DNA from: an uncultured Ignavibacteria bacterium
Lineage (GTDB): Bacteria > Bacteroidota > Ignavibacteria > SZUA-365
Reading direction: 5' to 3'
Assembly: GCA_913060595.1 (NCBI GenBank)
Contig: CAJXSA010000019.1
Span: 1 to 20,154, forward strand
Length of the DNA: 20,154 nt
Below are positions 7,616 through 14,498 of this stretch, one piece after another (within the stretch, counting starts at the first letter, position 1; each line of letters opens with the position of its first letter). The notes under the pieces are model-generated. The model did not search any database. It was not told where the DNA came from and saw nothing but the letters and a program-made list of their open reading frames with translations. Both the position numbers and the translations under genes were made by a program.

Positions 7616-7640
7616 CTATTTGGATTATATCTAAATAGAA
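7614..7640. promoter_or_regulatory. Palindromic operator, probable Fur/PerR-family box
   Basis: Arms TTCTATTTGGAT and ATCTAAATAGAA are inverted repeats matching at 11 of 12 positions around a three-base centre. The AT-rich palindrome is unlike the GC-rich surroundings and resembles Fur/PerR boxes in length and composition, though it is not a classical GATAATGATAATC. It covers the fur -10 end and transcription start, and its last base touches the fur ATG. Self-regulation by the adjacent regulator is the simplest reading. Confidence 0.7.
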
Positions 7641-8087
7641 ATGAATACGACAGACCCCAAAGAATTTTTCACCCAGTATCTCCGGCGCAACAAGTACCGC
7701 GTGACGCCGGAGCGTTTCGAGATTCTCGACACCGTTCTCGAATGCAACGGGCATTTCGACGCGGACGAGCTTTTCCTGCGCATGAAGAACGACGGGAGCA
7801 AGGTATCGCGTGCGACCGTGTACAACACGCTGGACAAGCTGACCGAATGCGGCATCATTTCACGCTACCGTTTCGGCGAGCGGCTCGCCCGCTACGAGCT
7901 CATGTACGGCAACGAGCACCATCACCATGTCATCTGCCGTTCCTGCGGCAAGATCGAGGAGTTCGTCGACAAGCGCGTCGAACGATTCGCGCGCGACGCG
8001 GCAAAGGCATTGGATTACCAGTTCCAGAACACGGTCCTGCACATATACGGGACGTGCGCGGAATGCCGAAAGGGGAAGGATGCGTAG
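7641..8087 (+). CDS. fur: Fur family metal-responsive transcriptional regulator
   Basis: A 148-residue dimeric repressor. The winged-helix domain contains the recognition helix SRATVYNTLDKL at 56-67. The metal-binding half has four consecutive histidines 93-96, then Cys99-x-x-Cys102 and Cys139-x-x-Cys142, the two pairs of the structural zinc site; His38 in GHFDADEL fits the regulatory metal site. The position directly before feoA, which it overlaps by eight bases, argues for iron (Fur) over peroxide (PerR) sensing, but sequence alone does not separate these. No Shine-Dalgarno precedes ATG 7641 because the operator occupies that space, so initiation may be near-leaderless or depend on weak signals. 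It shares its promoter with feoA, feoB and probably the gene after. Confidence 0.93.
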   Translation: MNTTDPKEFFTQYLRRNKYRVTPERFEILDTVLECNGHFDADELFLRMKNDGSKVSRATVYNTLDKLTECGIISRYRFGERLARYELMYGNEHHHHVICRSCGKIEEFVDKRVERFARDAAKALDYQFQNTVLHIYGTCAECRKGKDA

Positions 8088-8307
8088 CGAGACACTGAGC
8101 ATGCTTGGGAAGGGCGGACGTGCGCGCATCGCGCGTCTGCCGGAGGGGGAGATGCGTTCGCGTTTCATTCGCATCGGACTGATGGAAGGCGCGGTGGTCT
8201 CCTGCCTCGAAAAACTCCCCGGGGGAACAATAGTCCTTGTTTTCAACCACCAGGAGGTGGCGCTGAGCGGGGATCTCGCCGCATCGATCGAGGTCGCCCG
8301 CCTCTGA
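8080..8307 (+). CDS. feoA: Ferrous iron transport protein A (FeoA)
   Basis: A 75-residue cytosolic SH3-like protein that works with FeoB in Fe(II) uptake. The sequence follows the FeoA pattern: GKGGRARIARLPEG, then RFIRIGLMEGAVVSCLEKLPGGTIVLVFNHQEVALSGDLA, ending IEVARL. The ATG at 8080 is chosen because GGGGAAGG precedes it and because it overlaps the fur stop (ATGCGTAG), a typical coupled junction. An alternative ATG seven codons later would still give the whole domain. It is the normal length for FeoA. feoB begins 27 bases downstream. Confidence 0.93.
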   Translation: MRSETLSMLGKGGRARIARLPEGEMRSRFIRIGLMEGAVVSCLEKLPGGTIVLVFNHQEVALSGDLAASIEVARL

Positions 8308-8334
8308 CGCACCTGCCGCTACTGGCCCGCACGC

Positions 8335-10362
8335 ATGGATGACGTAACCACGACACATAGACCGCACAAGCACCTCCGCACAGAATCCGTTCCGACAGAT
8401 CCCCTCAAGCCGCGCATCGTGCTCGTGGGCAATCCGAACGTCGGGAAGTCCGTGGTATTCAATTACCTCAGCGGACTCTACGTCGACGTGTCGAATTTCC
8501 CCGGAACGACCATCGAGGTGTCCAAGGCCACCTACCTCAACTACGAGCTGTTCGACACGCCGGGCATTTACGGTGTCTCCTCTTTCAACGACGAGGAGCG
8601 TGTGGCCCGCGATATAATCCTCAACGGCGATATCATCATCAACGTGGTCGATGCCGTCCACCTCGAGCGCGATCTTTTTCTGACGCAGCAGCTCATCGAC
8701 ATGGGCAAGCGTGTCGGCCTGGTCGTCAACATGATGGATGAAGCGAAGCGGCAGAAAATCGCGGTGGATCTTCAGCATCTCGAGGAAGAACTGGGCGTGC
8801 CGGTCATCGGTACCGTTGCCACGAAGAACAAGGGACTCGAGGAAATACACGATCTCGTCGTGCGTGCCCGCGAGGGGAAGCAGAATCGTACCCTGCACGC
8901 GGACCTGCATGCGCGGCTGAGCACCGTGGGATCGCAGGGCGAAGCGCTGCTTCTCATGGAAGGGGACGAGGTCATCGCCGAGCGGCATGGCGTCCCGCCG
9001 ACCGATATCAGCGTGCGGGAGGAGATTTACATCGATCGCCGCAACCGCGTCAACCGCGTGCTGCAGCGTTCGGTCTCCGACGTCGAAACCGGCAGGCGCC
9101 TCGCGTCCATGATCGGACGCTGGTCGGTGAGTCCGTGGTTCGGCTTCCCCATACTGGCCGTCGTGCTGTATGCGCTGTACATGTTCGTCGGCGTGCTGGT
9201 GGCGCAGGACCTCGTCGGCCTGACCGAGGACACCATCGGCAAGGGCATCGTGGAATTCAACATCAAGTCGTGGATCGCGGGACATGCGGCGACAACCGTC
9301 GACGTCGACGTGCTCGACGCCGAGGGCGAGACGGCCGAAACACGGAGTTTCCGTTTCGACGAAGGACTGCAGGCAGATCGCGCGCTCTGGAAGGAGGCGC
9401 GGGAATTCCCGGGCGCCTCGGACGCGGAGTTCACCTTCACGTACGACAATCCGTGGCTGGTGCTGTTCTTCGGGGAATTCGGCGCCGTCACCATGACACT
9501 GACCTACCTGGTCTTCCTGCTCCTTCCGCTGGTGCTCGGATTTTATTTTGCGCTGAGCGTGCTGGAAGACAGCGGCTATCTGCCGCGACTGGCAACGCTG
9601 GTGGACCGCGCCCTGCGCTTCGTCGGACTCAACGGCCGCGCGGTGATTCCCCTCATCCTCGGCTTCGGCTGCGTGACCATGGCGACCATCACCACGCGCC
9701 TGCTGGGAACGCAGCGTGAGAAAACCATCGCGACCACCATCCTGCAGCTTGCCATCCCGTGCTCGGCGCAGCTCGGCGTGATTGCCGCCCTGCTTGCGAC
9801 GGCGGGGCCGCTGGCCACGCTCATCTATACCGCCGTCATTTTCAGTTTCCTCGTGATCGTCGGTACGGTCATGCACCGCACGCTGCCGGGAGAAACCTCG
9901 CCGCTCCTGATAGACCTTCCGCACATGCGCATGCCGCAGCTCAACAACGTGACGAAGAAAACCCTGTTCAAGACATGGTTCTTCATGAAGGAAGCGAGTC
10001 CCTGGTTCTTCATCGGCGCCCTGGTCGTCGGTGTTCTGCAGGTGACCGGCGCACTGTTCAGCATCATGGACGCCCTCGAGCCTCTCGTGGTCGGCTGGCT
10101 GCAGCTGCCGCGCGAAGCGGCCACCGCATTCGTGATGGGACTGGTGCGACGGGACTTCGGCGCCGCGGGCATGTTCCATCTTGAACTGAGCGCCTTTCAG
10201 ATTGTCGCGGCATTGATTACCATTACCCTGTTCGTCCCCTGCGTCGCATCGCTGATGGTGATGCTCAAGGAGCGCGGACTGCGGGAAGGCATGATCATCT
10301 GGTTTGGCAGTCTTTTCCTCGCGCTTTTCGTCGGCGGTGTGGTCTCGCAGGTGCTCATCTGA
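8335..10362 (+). CDS. feoB: Ferrous iron transporter FeoB
   Basis: FeoB is the inner-membrane GTPase-permease for Fe(II). The 675 residues hold a cytosolic G domain (G1 VGNPNVGKS at 31-39, G2 region NFPGTT 54-59, G3 DTPG 74-77, G4 NMMD 132-135), a helical linker, and a membrane part with Gate-like regions: LEDSGYLPRLA (410-420), LNGRAVIPLILGFGC (432-446) and a second at 470-510 containing IPCSAQLGVI. The sequence GFGCVTMATITTR replaces the more familiar GCNVPAI; this and MGLVRRDFGAAG (601-612) mark a known subgroup. Residues about 318-372 are a hydrophilic, acidic insertion between the first helix and FGEFGAVTMTLTY, predicted outside the membrane. No Shine-Dalgarno is clear at 8335; coupling to feoA is likely. 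A 30-residue His/Thr-rich lead precedes the G domain. Confidence 0.97.
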   Translation: MDDVTTTHRPHKHLRTESVPTDPLKPRIVLVGNPNVGKSVVFNYLSGLYVDVSNFPGTTIEVSKATYLNYELFDTPGIYGVSSFNDEERVARDIILNGDIIINVVDAVHLERDLFLTQQLIDMGKRVGLVVNMMDEAKRQKIAVDLQHLEEELGVPVIGTVATKNKGLEEIHDLVVRAREGKQNRTLHADLHARLSTVGSQGEALLLMEGDEVIAERHGVPPTDISVREEIYIDRRNRVNRVLQRSVSDVETGRRLASMIGRWSVSPWFGFPILAVVLYALYMFVGVLVAQDLVGLTEDTIGKGIVEFNIKSWIAGHAATTVDVDVLDAEGETAETRSFRFDEGLQADRALWKEAREFPGASDAEFTFTYDNPWLVLFFGEFGAVTMTLTYLVFLLLPLVLGFYFALSVLEDSGYLPRLATLVDRALRFVGLNGRAVIPLILGFGCVTMATITTRLLGTQREKTIATTILQLAIPCSAQLGVIAALLATAGPLATLIYTAVIFSFLVIVGTVMHRTLPGETSPLLIDLPHMRMPQLNNVTKKTLFKTWFFMKEASPWFFIGALVVGVLQVTGALFSIMDALEPLVVGWLQLPREAATAFVMGLVRRDFGAAGMFHLELSAFQIVAALITITLFVPCVASLMVMLKERGLREGMIIWFGSLFLALFVGGVVSQVLI

Positions 10363-10369
10363 TTTTTTT

Positions 10370-10384
10370 CCGCCCTGCGGGCGG
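10370..10384 (+). other. Short GC hairpin after feoB
   Basis: CCGCCC / GGGCGG with a TGC loop lies eight bases after the feoB stop. Seven Ts precede it and only two follow, so it is a poor intrinsic terminator and the downstream gene is probably read through. Confidence 0.35.
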
Positions 10385-10408
10385 TTGTAGCAGCAAACGG
10401 GGATACTC

Positions 10409-10960
10409 ATGCGCGTCTACGCATTTCTGCTAATCGTTTTTCTCGCTGTTCCCGGACGGGGACAGGCGCAGGGACAGTCCTTCGACCCGGCCGTATTTCT
10501 CTCGACCGTCAACATCCACCAGTATTACGGCCACGGCAATGTGCGCGTCCCTGACGGCATGCGCGCCGTGCTTGCCGACAGCCTTTTCACCGACCGCACC
10601 TGTGTCGGTTTCAGCATGCGTTTGGAGGCGGACTCCGGTGCGGGCTGGACGCTGTGGCTGGATTTCGACGTGGATCGATATTATCGTCCGCGGCTCACGC
10701 GCGTGTTCGCGCAGCGCGCCGTCGACCCGTCGGATGGGGAAGCGTTCACGCGATTCCGTGACTGGGTGGCGAAAGTGCAGCGCCGGAACATCGGCGAGAT
10801 GGTTGAGGACGGAGACGACCGTGCCGCATGGCCCTGGCAGCGGCGCACCGACTACCGTCTCGAAATCCGTCGCGTTTCCGAGAACGGTCGTCCGTGGCTG
10901 ACACTTTCGCTCGCGCCGCATCATCCCGTGCCCGAAGATCCTCCCGCGGAATCACCATAG
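10409..10960 (+). CDS. Exported protein of unknown function, next to feoB
   Basis: A 183-residue protein with a clear signal peptide (MRVYAFLLIVFLAVPGRGQAQ, cleavage near residue 21). The mature part is hydrophilic, with many Trp, Arg and Asp residues (for example WTLWLDFDVDRYYRPRLTR and RAAWPWQRRTDYRLEIRR), one Cys, and a Pro/Glu-rich tail. I do not recognise a family. ACGGGGAT a few bases before the ATG is a reasonable ribosome-binding site. It starts 46 bases after feoB with no good terminator between, so it is probably the last gene of the fur-feo transcript; a role in iron handling in the envelope is only an inference. Confidence 0.75.
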   Translation: MRVYAFLLIVFLAVPGRGQAQGQSFDPAVFLSTVNIHQYYGHGNVRVPDGMRAVLADSLFTDRTCVGFSMRLEADSGAGWTLWLDFDVDRYYRPRLTRVFAQRAVDPSDGEAFTRFRDWVAKVQRRNIGEMVEDGDDRAAWPWQRRTDYRLEIRRVSENGRPWLTLSLAPHHPVPEDPPAESP

Positions 10961-10973
10961 CACGCAGTCTCCT

Positions 10974-11002
10974 TTGACACTTTCGCTCCCACTGCCTATG
11001 TT
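10974..11002 (+). promoter_or_regulatory. Predicted promoter of the YbbR-like gene
   Basis: A perfect TTGACA at 10974-10979 is followed after exactly 17 bases by TATGTT at 10997-11002. This is the strongest promoter match in the window, 27 bases before the ATG at 11030. Confidence 0.75.
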
Positions 11003-11029
11003 ACGGTCTGCAACAGTGGTGCATTTACG

Positions 11030-11947
11030 ATGACAAAAGGCCATTCCCACATTCTCGCCGGCTCCTTCCTCGTCGCCGCGCTGTTCTGGTTTTCCGTCAC
11101 CATGGGCGGATCGTTCCGCACACGCGTCGATGTTCCGCTGGCGGTGAACAACATGCCCGAAAACATCGCGCTGGTCACGCCGCTTCCGGAAACGATCAAC
11201 GTGCTGCTCGAAGCGCGTGGCTGGCAGCTGCTTTTCCTCACGGCGGGCAAACAGCTCATGTACGAAATCCCTGGCAGCCGCCTGCGCTCCGGGGCGATCA
11301 ACACCAATCGCACGCTCACGGAGAACATGGTGCTGCCCGAAGGAGTGCAGGCCATACGCGCATATCCCGAGACGATATACGTGCGCGTGGATCGTTTCGT
11401 GAAGAAGAAGGTGCCGCTGCATTTTCAATCGCTTTCCATCGGGTTCAAGTCTGATTTCGGGCTGATGCGGGAGGTGCAGATCACACCTGATTCCATCGTG
11501 CTCGAAGGTGCGGAGAGCGTGCTGCGGAATTTGAATTCATGGCCGCTGGAAAGCCGGAGCTACACTGATCTCGCCATCCCGGTCGTCGAGGATGTCCCCG
11601 TGCTCGATTCCCTGCAGGGCGTGGTGAAATTCTCCACGGAGACCGCCTCGCTGTATATCCCCACCGAGCAGCTCGCGGATGTGAGTTTCGAGGACATCCC
11701 GATCGATCTGCTGCGCGTGCCGCGGGACCGCGAAGTGCTGCTGGGGCATCAGCGCATCACCGTGTCGGTGCGCGGCGGCGTCAATTACCTGTCCACGCTC
11801 GGACCGGAGGACTTCTCGGCGGAAATCCTCTTTGACGACATCATCGCGGACACGTCCGGCGCCATCATGCCGACGATTCATTTCCCCGCGGGACTTCGGC
11901 TGCTGAAAACGGATCCCGAGGAAATCCGATACACCATCCGCAAGTAA
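11030..11947 (+). CDS. YbbR-like (CdaR-type) domain protein
   Basis: A 305-residue protein with one N-terminal membrane helix (ILAGSFLVAALFWFSVTM, about 8-25) and the rest outside the cytosol. The VPLAVNNMPENIALVTPLPETINVLLEARG stretch and the later ITPDSIVLEGAESVLRNLNSWPLESRSYTDL are typical YbbR repeats, here apparently two to three. In Firmicutes the YbbR protein CdaR modulates the diadenylate cyclase CdaA; whether that holds here is unknown, and no cyclase gene is nearby. The Shine-Dalgarno is weak. It stands alone with its own promoter and a strong terminator at 11971-11998. Confidence 0.82.
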   Translation: MTKGHSHILAGSFLVAALFWFSVTMGGSFRTRVDVPLAVNNMPENIALVTPLPETINVLLEARGWQLLFLTAGKQLMYEIPGSRLRSGAINTNRTLTENMVLPEGVQAIRAYPETIYVRVDRFVKKKVPLHFQSLSIGFKSDFGLMREVQITPDSIVLEGAESVLRNLNSWPLESRSYTDLAIPVVEDVPVLDSLQGVVKFSTETASLYIPTEQLADVSFEDIPIDLLRVPRDREVLLGHQRITVSVRGGVNYLSTLGPEDFSAEILFDDIIADTSGAIMPTIHFPAGLRLLKTDPEEIRYTIRK

Positions 11948-11970
11948 GGCGGGGAATATGATACGAACGT

Positions 11971-11998
11971 GAAAGGGCGTCCTTGCGGACGCCCTTTC
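11971..11998. terminator. Bidirectional terminator between the YbbR-like and DUF1015 genes
   Basis: A perfect 12-bp stem GAAAGGGCGTCC / GGACGCCCTTTC with a TTGC loop sits between two genes that converge on it. The stem ends in TTTC on either strand and CTTTC follows on the plus side, so it can serve both directions, though the T-runs are short. Confidence 0.75.
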
Positions 11999-12021
11999 GT
12001 CTTTCATGTGCGATCTGCCGG

Positions 12022-13263
12022 TCAGTCCAGGAAGTGGACGAAGAGTCCGTCACGCAGTTTCGGTTCGAACCACGTGGACTTCGGGGGCATGACCTGCCCT
12101 GCGTCCGCGATGGCCATCAGTTCCTCGATGGACGTGGGGAACATGGAAATCGCGAGCTTCATTTCACCGGAGTCGACGCGGCGCTCGAGTTCGTCGAGTC
12201 CGCGAATGCCGCCGACGAAGTCGATGCGCTTGTCCGTGCGGGGATCCTGGATGCCGAGCACGGGGCTGAGCACCTGGTTCTGCAGGATGGCGACGTCGAG
12301 GCGCTGCACGGGATCGGGATTGCTGATGAGCGTTTCGTTGGCGCGGACGTGGTACCAGCGTTTGTCCATGTACAGGCCGAAGCTGCCCTTGGCATCGGGA
12401 CGCACCTGGCCGTCGGCCGGCGTGACGGTGAACTGCGCGTTCAGCTTCTCGAAGAAAGCTTCTTCGCTCAGTCCGTTGAGGTCTTTCACCACGCGGTTGT
12501 AGTCCATGATGCGGAGCTGGCCCGCGGGGAAGTACACCGCGAGGAAGAAGTTGTATTCCTCGTCGCCGCGGTGGTCCGGATTGGCTTTCGCGCGCTCGCG
12601 TCCCACGATGGCCGCGGCAGCGGAACGGTGATGTCCGTCGGCGACGTAGAGACTCGGGATGTCGCCGAACAGCGCGGTCAGCTGATCGATGACCTGCGTG
12701 TCGCTGATGACCCAGGTCTGGTGGCGGATGCCGTCGGCGGCCACGTGGTCTGTGACGGGCGGCGCGGCGCGCACGCCGTCGACGATGGCGTCGACCGCGT
12801 CGCTGTCGGGATAGGTCAGGAAGATCGGGCCGGTGTGTGCGTTGGTGACGCGCACGTGATTGCAGCGGTCTTCTTCCTTGTCCTTGCGCGCGTATTCATG
12901 CTTTTTGATGGTGTCGTCCCAGTACTCCTCGACGGCGGCGCAGCCGACGAGGCCATATTGCGTGTGCTCGCCCATGGTCTGGGCGTAGAGGTAGAGGCAG
13001 GGGGACTGATCTTCGACGAGCACGCCGTCGGTGATCAGCGTCTGCAGGTTGTCGCGGCCTTTCTCGTACACGGCCGCGTCGTGCAGGTCGATGGAGGGAT
13101 CGAGGTCCACTTCCGGCTTGCCGATGTGAAGGAAGGAAAGGGGATGTCCTTTCACCTCTTCACGCGCTTCGTCGGAATTGAGGACGTCGTAGGGCTTTGC
13201 GGCGACTTCCGCCGCAAGATCGGGTTTCGGCCGGTAGGCTTTGAAGGGTCGAAGCGTTGCCAT
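12022..13263 (-). CDS. DUF1015 family protein, serine-locus partner
   Basis: A 413-residue soluble protein matching DUF1015: MATLRPFKAYRPKPDLA at the start, AAKPYDVLNSDEAR at 21-34, KKHEYARKDKEEDR near 120-133, NAHTGPIFLTY at 141-151, and the strongly conserved YVADGHHRSAAA with DGHHR at 209-213. That box resembles the phosphate-binding motifs of ParB/sulfiredoxin-fold enzymes, including the archaeal free serine kinase. It lies 24 bases after serA on the same strand, with GAGGAA about 11 bases before its ATG, so the two are co-transcribed. From recall, DUF1015 genes often sit beside serA and serC in Bacteroidota. Its reaction is not established; a phosphoserine or serine-phosphate activity is my inference. 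Confidence 0.9.
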   Translation of the reverse strand: MATLRPFKAYRPKPDLAAEVAAKPYDVLNSDEAREEVKGHPLSFLHIGKPEVDLDPSIDLHDAAVYEKGRDNLQTLITDGVLVEDQSPCLYLYAQTMGEHTQYGLVGCAAVEEYWDDTIKKHEYARKDKEEDRCNHVRVTNAHTGPIFLTYPDSDAVDAIVDGVRAAPPVTDHVAADGIRHQTWVISDTQVIDQLTALFGDIPSLYVADGHHRSAAAAIVGRERAKANPDHRGDEEYNFFLAVYFPAGQLRIMDYNRVVKDLNGLSEEAFFEKLNAQFTVTPADGQVRPDAKGSFGLYMDKRWYHVRANETLISNPDPVQRLDVAILQNQVLSPVLGIQDPRTDKRIDFVGGIRGLDELERRVDSGEMKLAISMFPTSIEELMAIADAGQVMPPKSTWFEPKLRDGLFVHFLD

Positions 13264-13287
13264 GACTCGTTGTATTCCTCGTATGCG

Positions 13288-14196
13288 TTATGATTTCAGT
13301 GCGTCGATGACACGTTCGGCGATTTCAATACCGACGCGGGTCTGTCCCTCGACCGTCGATGCGCCGATATGGGGCGTGACGGAGACATTGGGGTGATTGA
13401 CCAGGGCGGTCTGGGCTTCTGTGACAGGTTCGTTCTCGTAGACGTCGATGCCGGCGGCGCGGACCTTGCCGCTGTTGAGCGCGTCGAGGAGGTCCTTCTC
13501 CGCGACAGTGCCGCCGCGTGCGCAGTTGACGAGCACCACGCCGTCCTTCATTTTCGCGAACTCCGCGGCGGTGATCGTCGCACCCTGTTCCTTGATGAAG
13601 GGGATGTGCAGGCTGATGTAATCCGCCTTTGCGAGCACATCGTCCTTGCTCACCAGCGTGACGTCCATGTCGGTTTCCGTCACGAACGGATCGTGCGCGA
13701 CGACGGTCATGCCGAGGCCGAGCGCGCGCTTCGCGGTTTCACGGCCGATGTTGCCGAAGCCGAACAGTCCCAGCGTCTTGCCGGTCAGTTCCATGCCCTT
13801 GCTGTAGGCTTTCTTCGGCCACTCGCCCTTGCGCATTTCGATGTTGCTGGCGGGGAGGAAGCGGCTGACGGCGAACATGTGCGCGATGGCGAGTTCCGCA
13901 ACCGAGATCGAGGACGCGCCGGGCGTGTTCACCACGGCGATGCCTTTCTCTTTCGCGTATGCGACATCGATGTTGTCAAGGCCGACGCCGCCGCGGCCGA
14001 TGACCTTGAGCTTGCTGCCTGCGTCGATCGCATCCTGACGCACCTTTGTGGCGGAGCGGACGAGGATGGCCTCGTACTCACCGATTTGCTGGAGCAGCTC
14101 CTCTGGTGTCAGTTTCTGCTGGACGACCTCGTGACCGGCGTCCTGGAGCATTTTTGCTCCGGTTTCGGATATTCCGTCAGTGATCAGGATCTTCAT
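13288..14196 (-). CDS. serA: D-3-phosphoglycerate dehydrogenase, short form
   Basis: Oxidises 3-phosphoglycerate to 3-phosphohydroxypyruvate with NAD+, the first step of serine synthesis. At 302 residues it is the short form, without the C-terminal ACT domain that binds serine in the E. coli enzyme, so direct serine feedback through that domain is not expected. The Rossmann motif GFGNIG spans 146-151. The catalytic triad is Arg227 (NCARGG), Glu256 (DVYENEP) and His276 (TPHIGAS). The VGLDNIDV and NTPGASSISVAELAIAHM stretches are typical of SerA. GGAG six bases upstream sets the ATG at 14196. It leads the serA-DUF1015 unit and diverges from serC. Confidence 0.95.
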   Translation of the reverse strand: MKILITDGISETGAKMLQDAGHEVVQQKLTPEELLQQIGEYEAILVRSATKVRQDAIDAGSKLKVIGRGGVGLDNIDVAYAKEKGIAVVNTPGASSISVAELAIAHMFAVSRFLPASNIEMRKGEWPKKAYSKGMELTGKTLGLFGFGNIGRETAKRALGLGMTVVAHDPFVTETDMDVTLVSKDDVLAKADYISLHIPFIKEQGATITAAEFAKMKDGVVLVNCARGGTVAEKDLLDALNSGKVRAAGIDVYENEPVTEAQTALVNHPNVSVTPHIGASTVEGQTRVGIEIAERVIDALKS

Positions 14197-14264
14197 AACG
14201 AACTCCGTAGTCTGAGTTGTGGTGAAAAAGGCTCGATAGTGTGTCGGAGAGGTGGGCGCAGGAC

Positions 14265-14279
14265 ACGGTGCAGCACCGT
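14265..14279. promoter_or_regulatory. Perfect 15-base palindrome in the serA leader
   Basis: ACGGTGC-A-GCACCGT is a perfect dyad, with outer GGAC/GTCC arms at 14261-14264 and 14285-14288. On the minus strand it lies about 25 bases after the expected serA transcript start. It could be an operator or a leader hairpin. Confidence 0.4.
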
Positions 14280-14307
14280 TTCGGGTCCATTTCCCGACTG
14301 TCCTGCT

Positions 14308-14336
14308 AAATTAGCGAAAAGGGAAAGCAGGCACAA
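14308..14336 (-). promoter_or_regulatory. Predicted serA promoter
   Basis: TTGTGC at 14336-14331 and TAATTT at 14313-14308 on the minus strand are exactly 17 bases apart. The predicted leader is about 105 bases and contains the palindrome at 14265-14279. Confidence 0.5.
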
Positions 14337-14391
14337 ACATGGCCGCGTTCACGCGGTCGCGCGGCCGCATGAAAGGTTCGAATTCCCCTTG

Positions 14392-14412
14392 CAGGAGTAT
14401 CATATGGCGATG
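14392..14412 (+). repeat. Upstream copy of the serC translation-initiation site
   Basis: The 21 bases at 14392-14412 match the serC ribosome-binding site and start (14487-14507) at 18 positions, sharing CAGGAG, TC and ATGGC. The upstream ATG at 14404 opens a 118-codon frame that overlaps serC out of frame and ends at 14760. That product looks non-coding, so the copy is more likely a decoy, a relic or a regulatory element. Confidence 0.55.
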
Positions 14413-14420
14413 TCGGGAAT

Positions 14421-14434
14421 AAATCGTATGTTTG
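14421..14434 (+). promoter_or_regulatory. Possible serC promoter core
   Basis: AAATCGTATGTTTG is identical to the der promoter core on the other strand at 3153-3140 and contains TATGTTTG, which fits TAnnTTTG. No convincing -35 lies 17 bases upstream. It is about 65 bases before the serC ATG. Confidence 0.4.
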
Positions 14435-14498
14435 TTTCAAGCCGCCGCATGCGGCTCCAACATGGTCAATTTCCGCACATTACTTTCAGGAGTTTCAC

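Larger units (their letters stand above)
14197..14498. other. Divergent serA/serC control region
   Basis: These 302 bases carry no supported gene. In order they contain the serA ribosome-binding site, a 15-base palindrome ACGGTGCAGCACCGT (14265-14279), the serA promoter (14308-14336), a GC-rich inverted repeat GGCCGCG / CGCGGCC (14341-14347 and 14360-14366), a copy of the serC translation-initiation site (14392-14412), a possible serC -10 (14427-14432) and the true serC ribosome-binding site CAGGAG at 14487. Confidence 0.7.

Noticed and set aside
7930..10410. 826-codon open frame on the minus strand
   Set aside because: It lies antisense to fur, feoA and feoB, which have clear family motifs. 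Its composition (many His, Arg, Asp and Gln) is that of a reverse-frame shadow in GC-rich DNA.
14374..14386. GGTTCGAATTCC, similar to a tRNA T-arm; also GGTCGAATCC near 18905
   Set aside because: The flanking bases do not pair as a T-stem, and no anticodon or acceptor stem can be formed around either.
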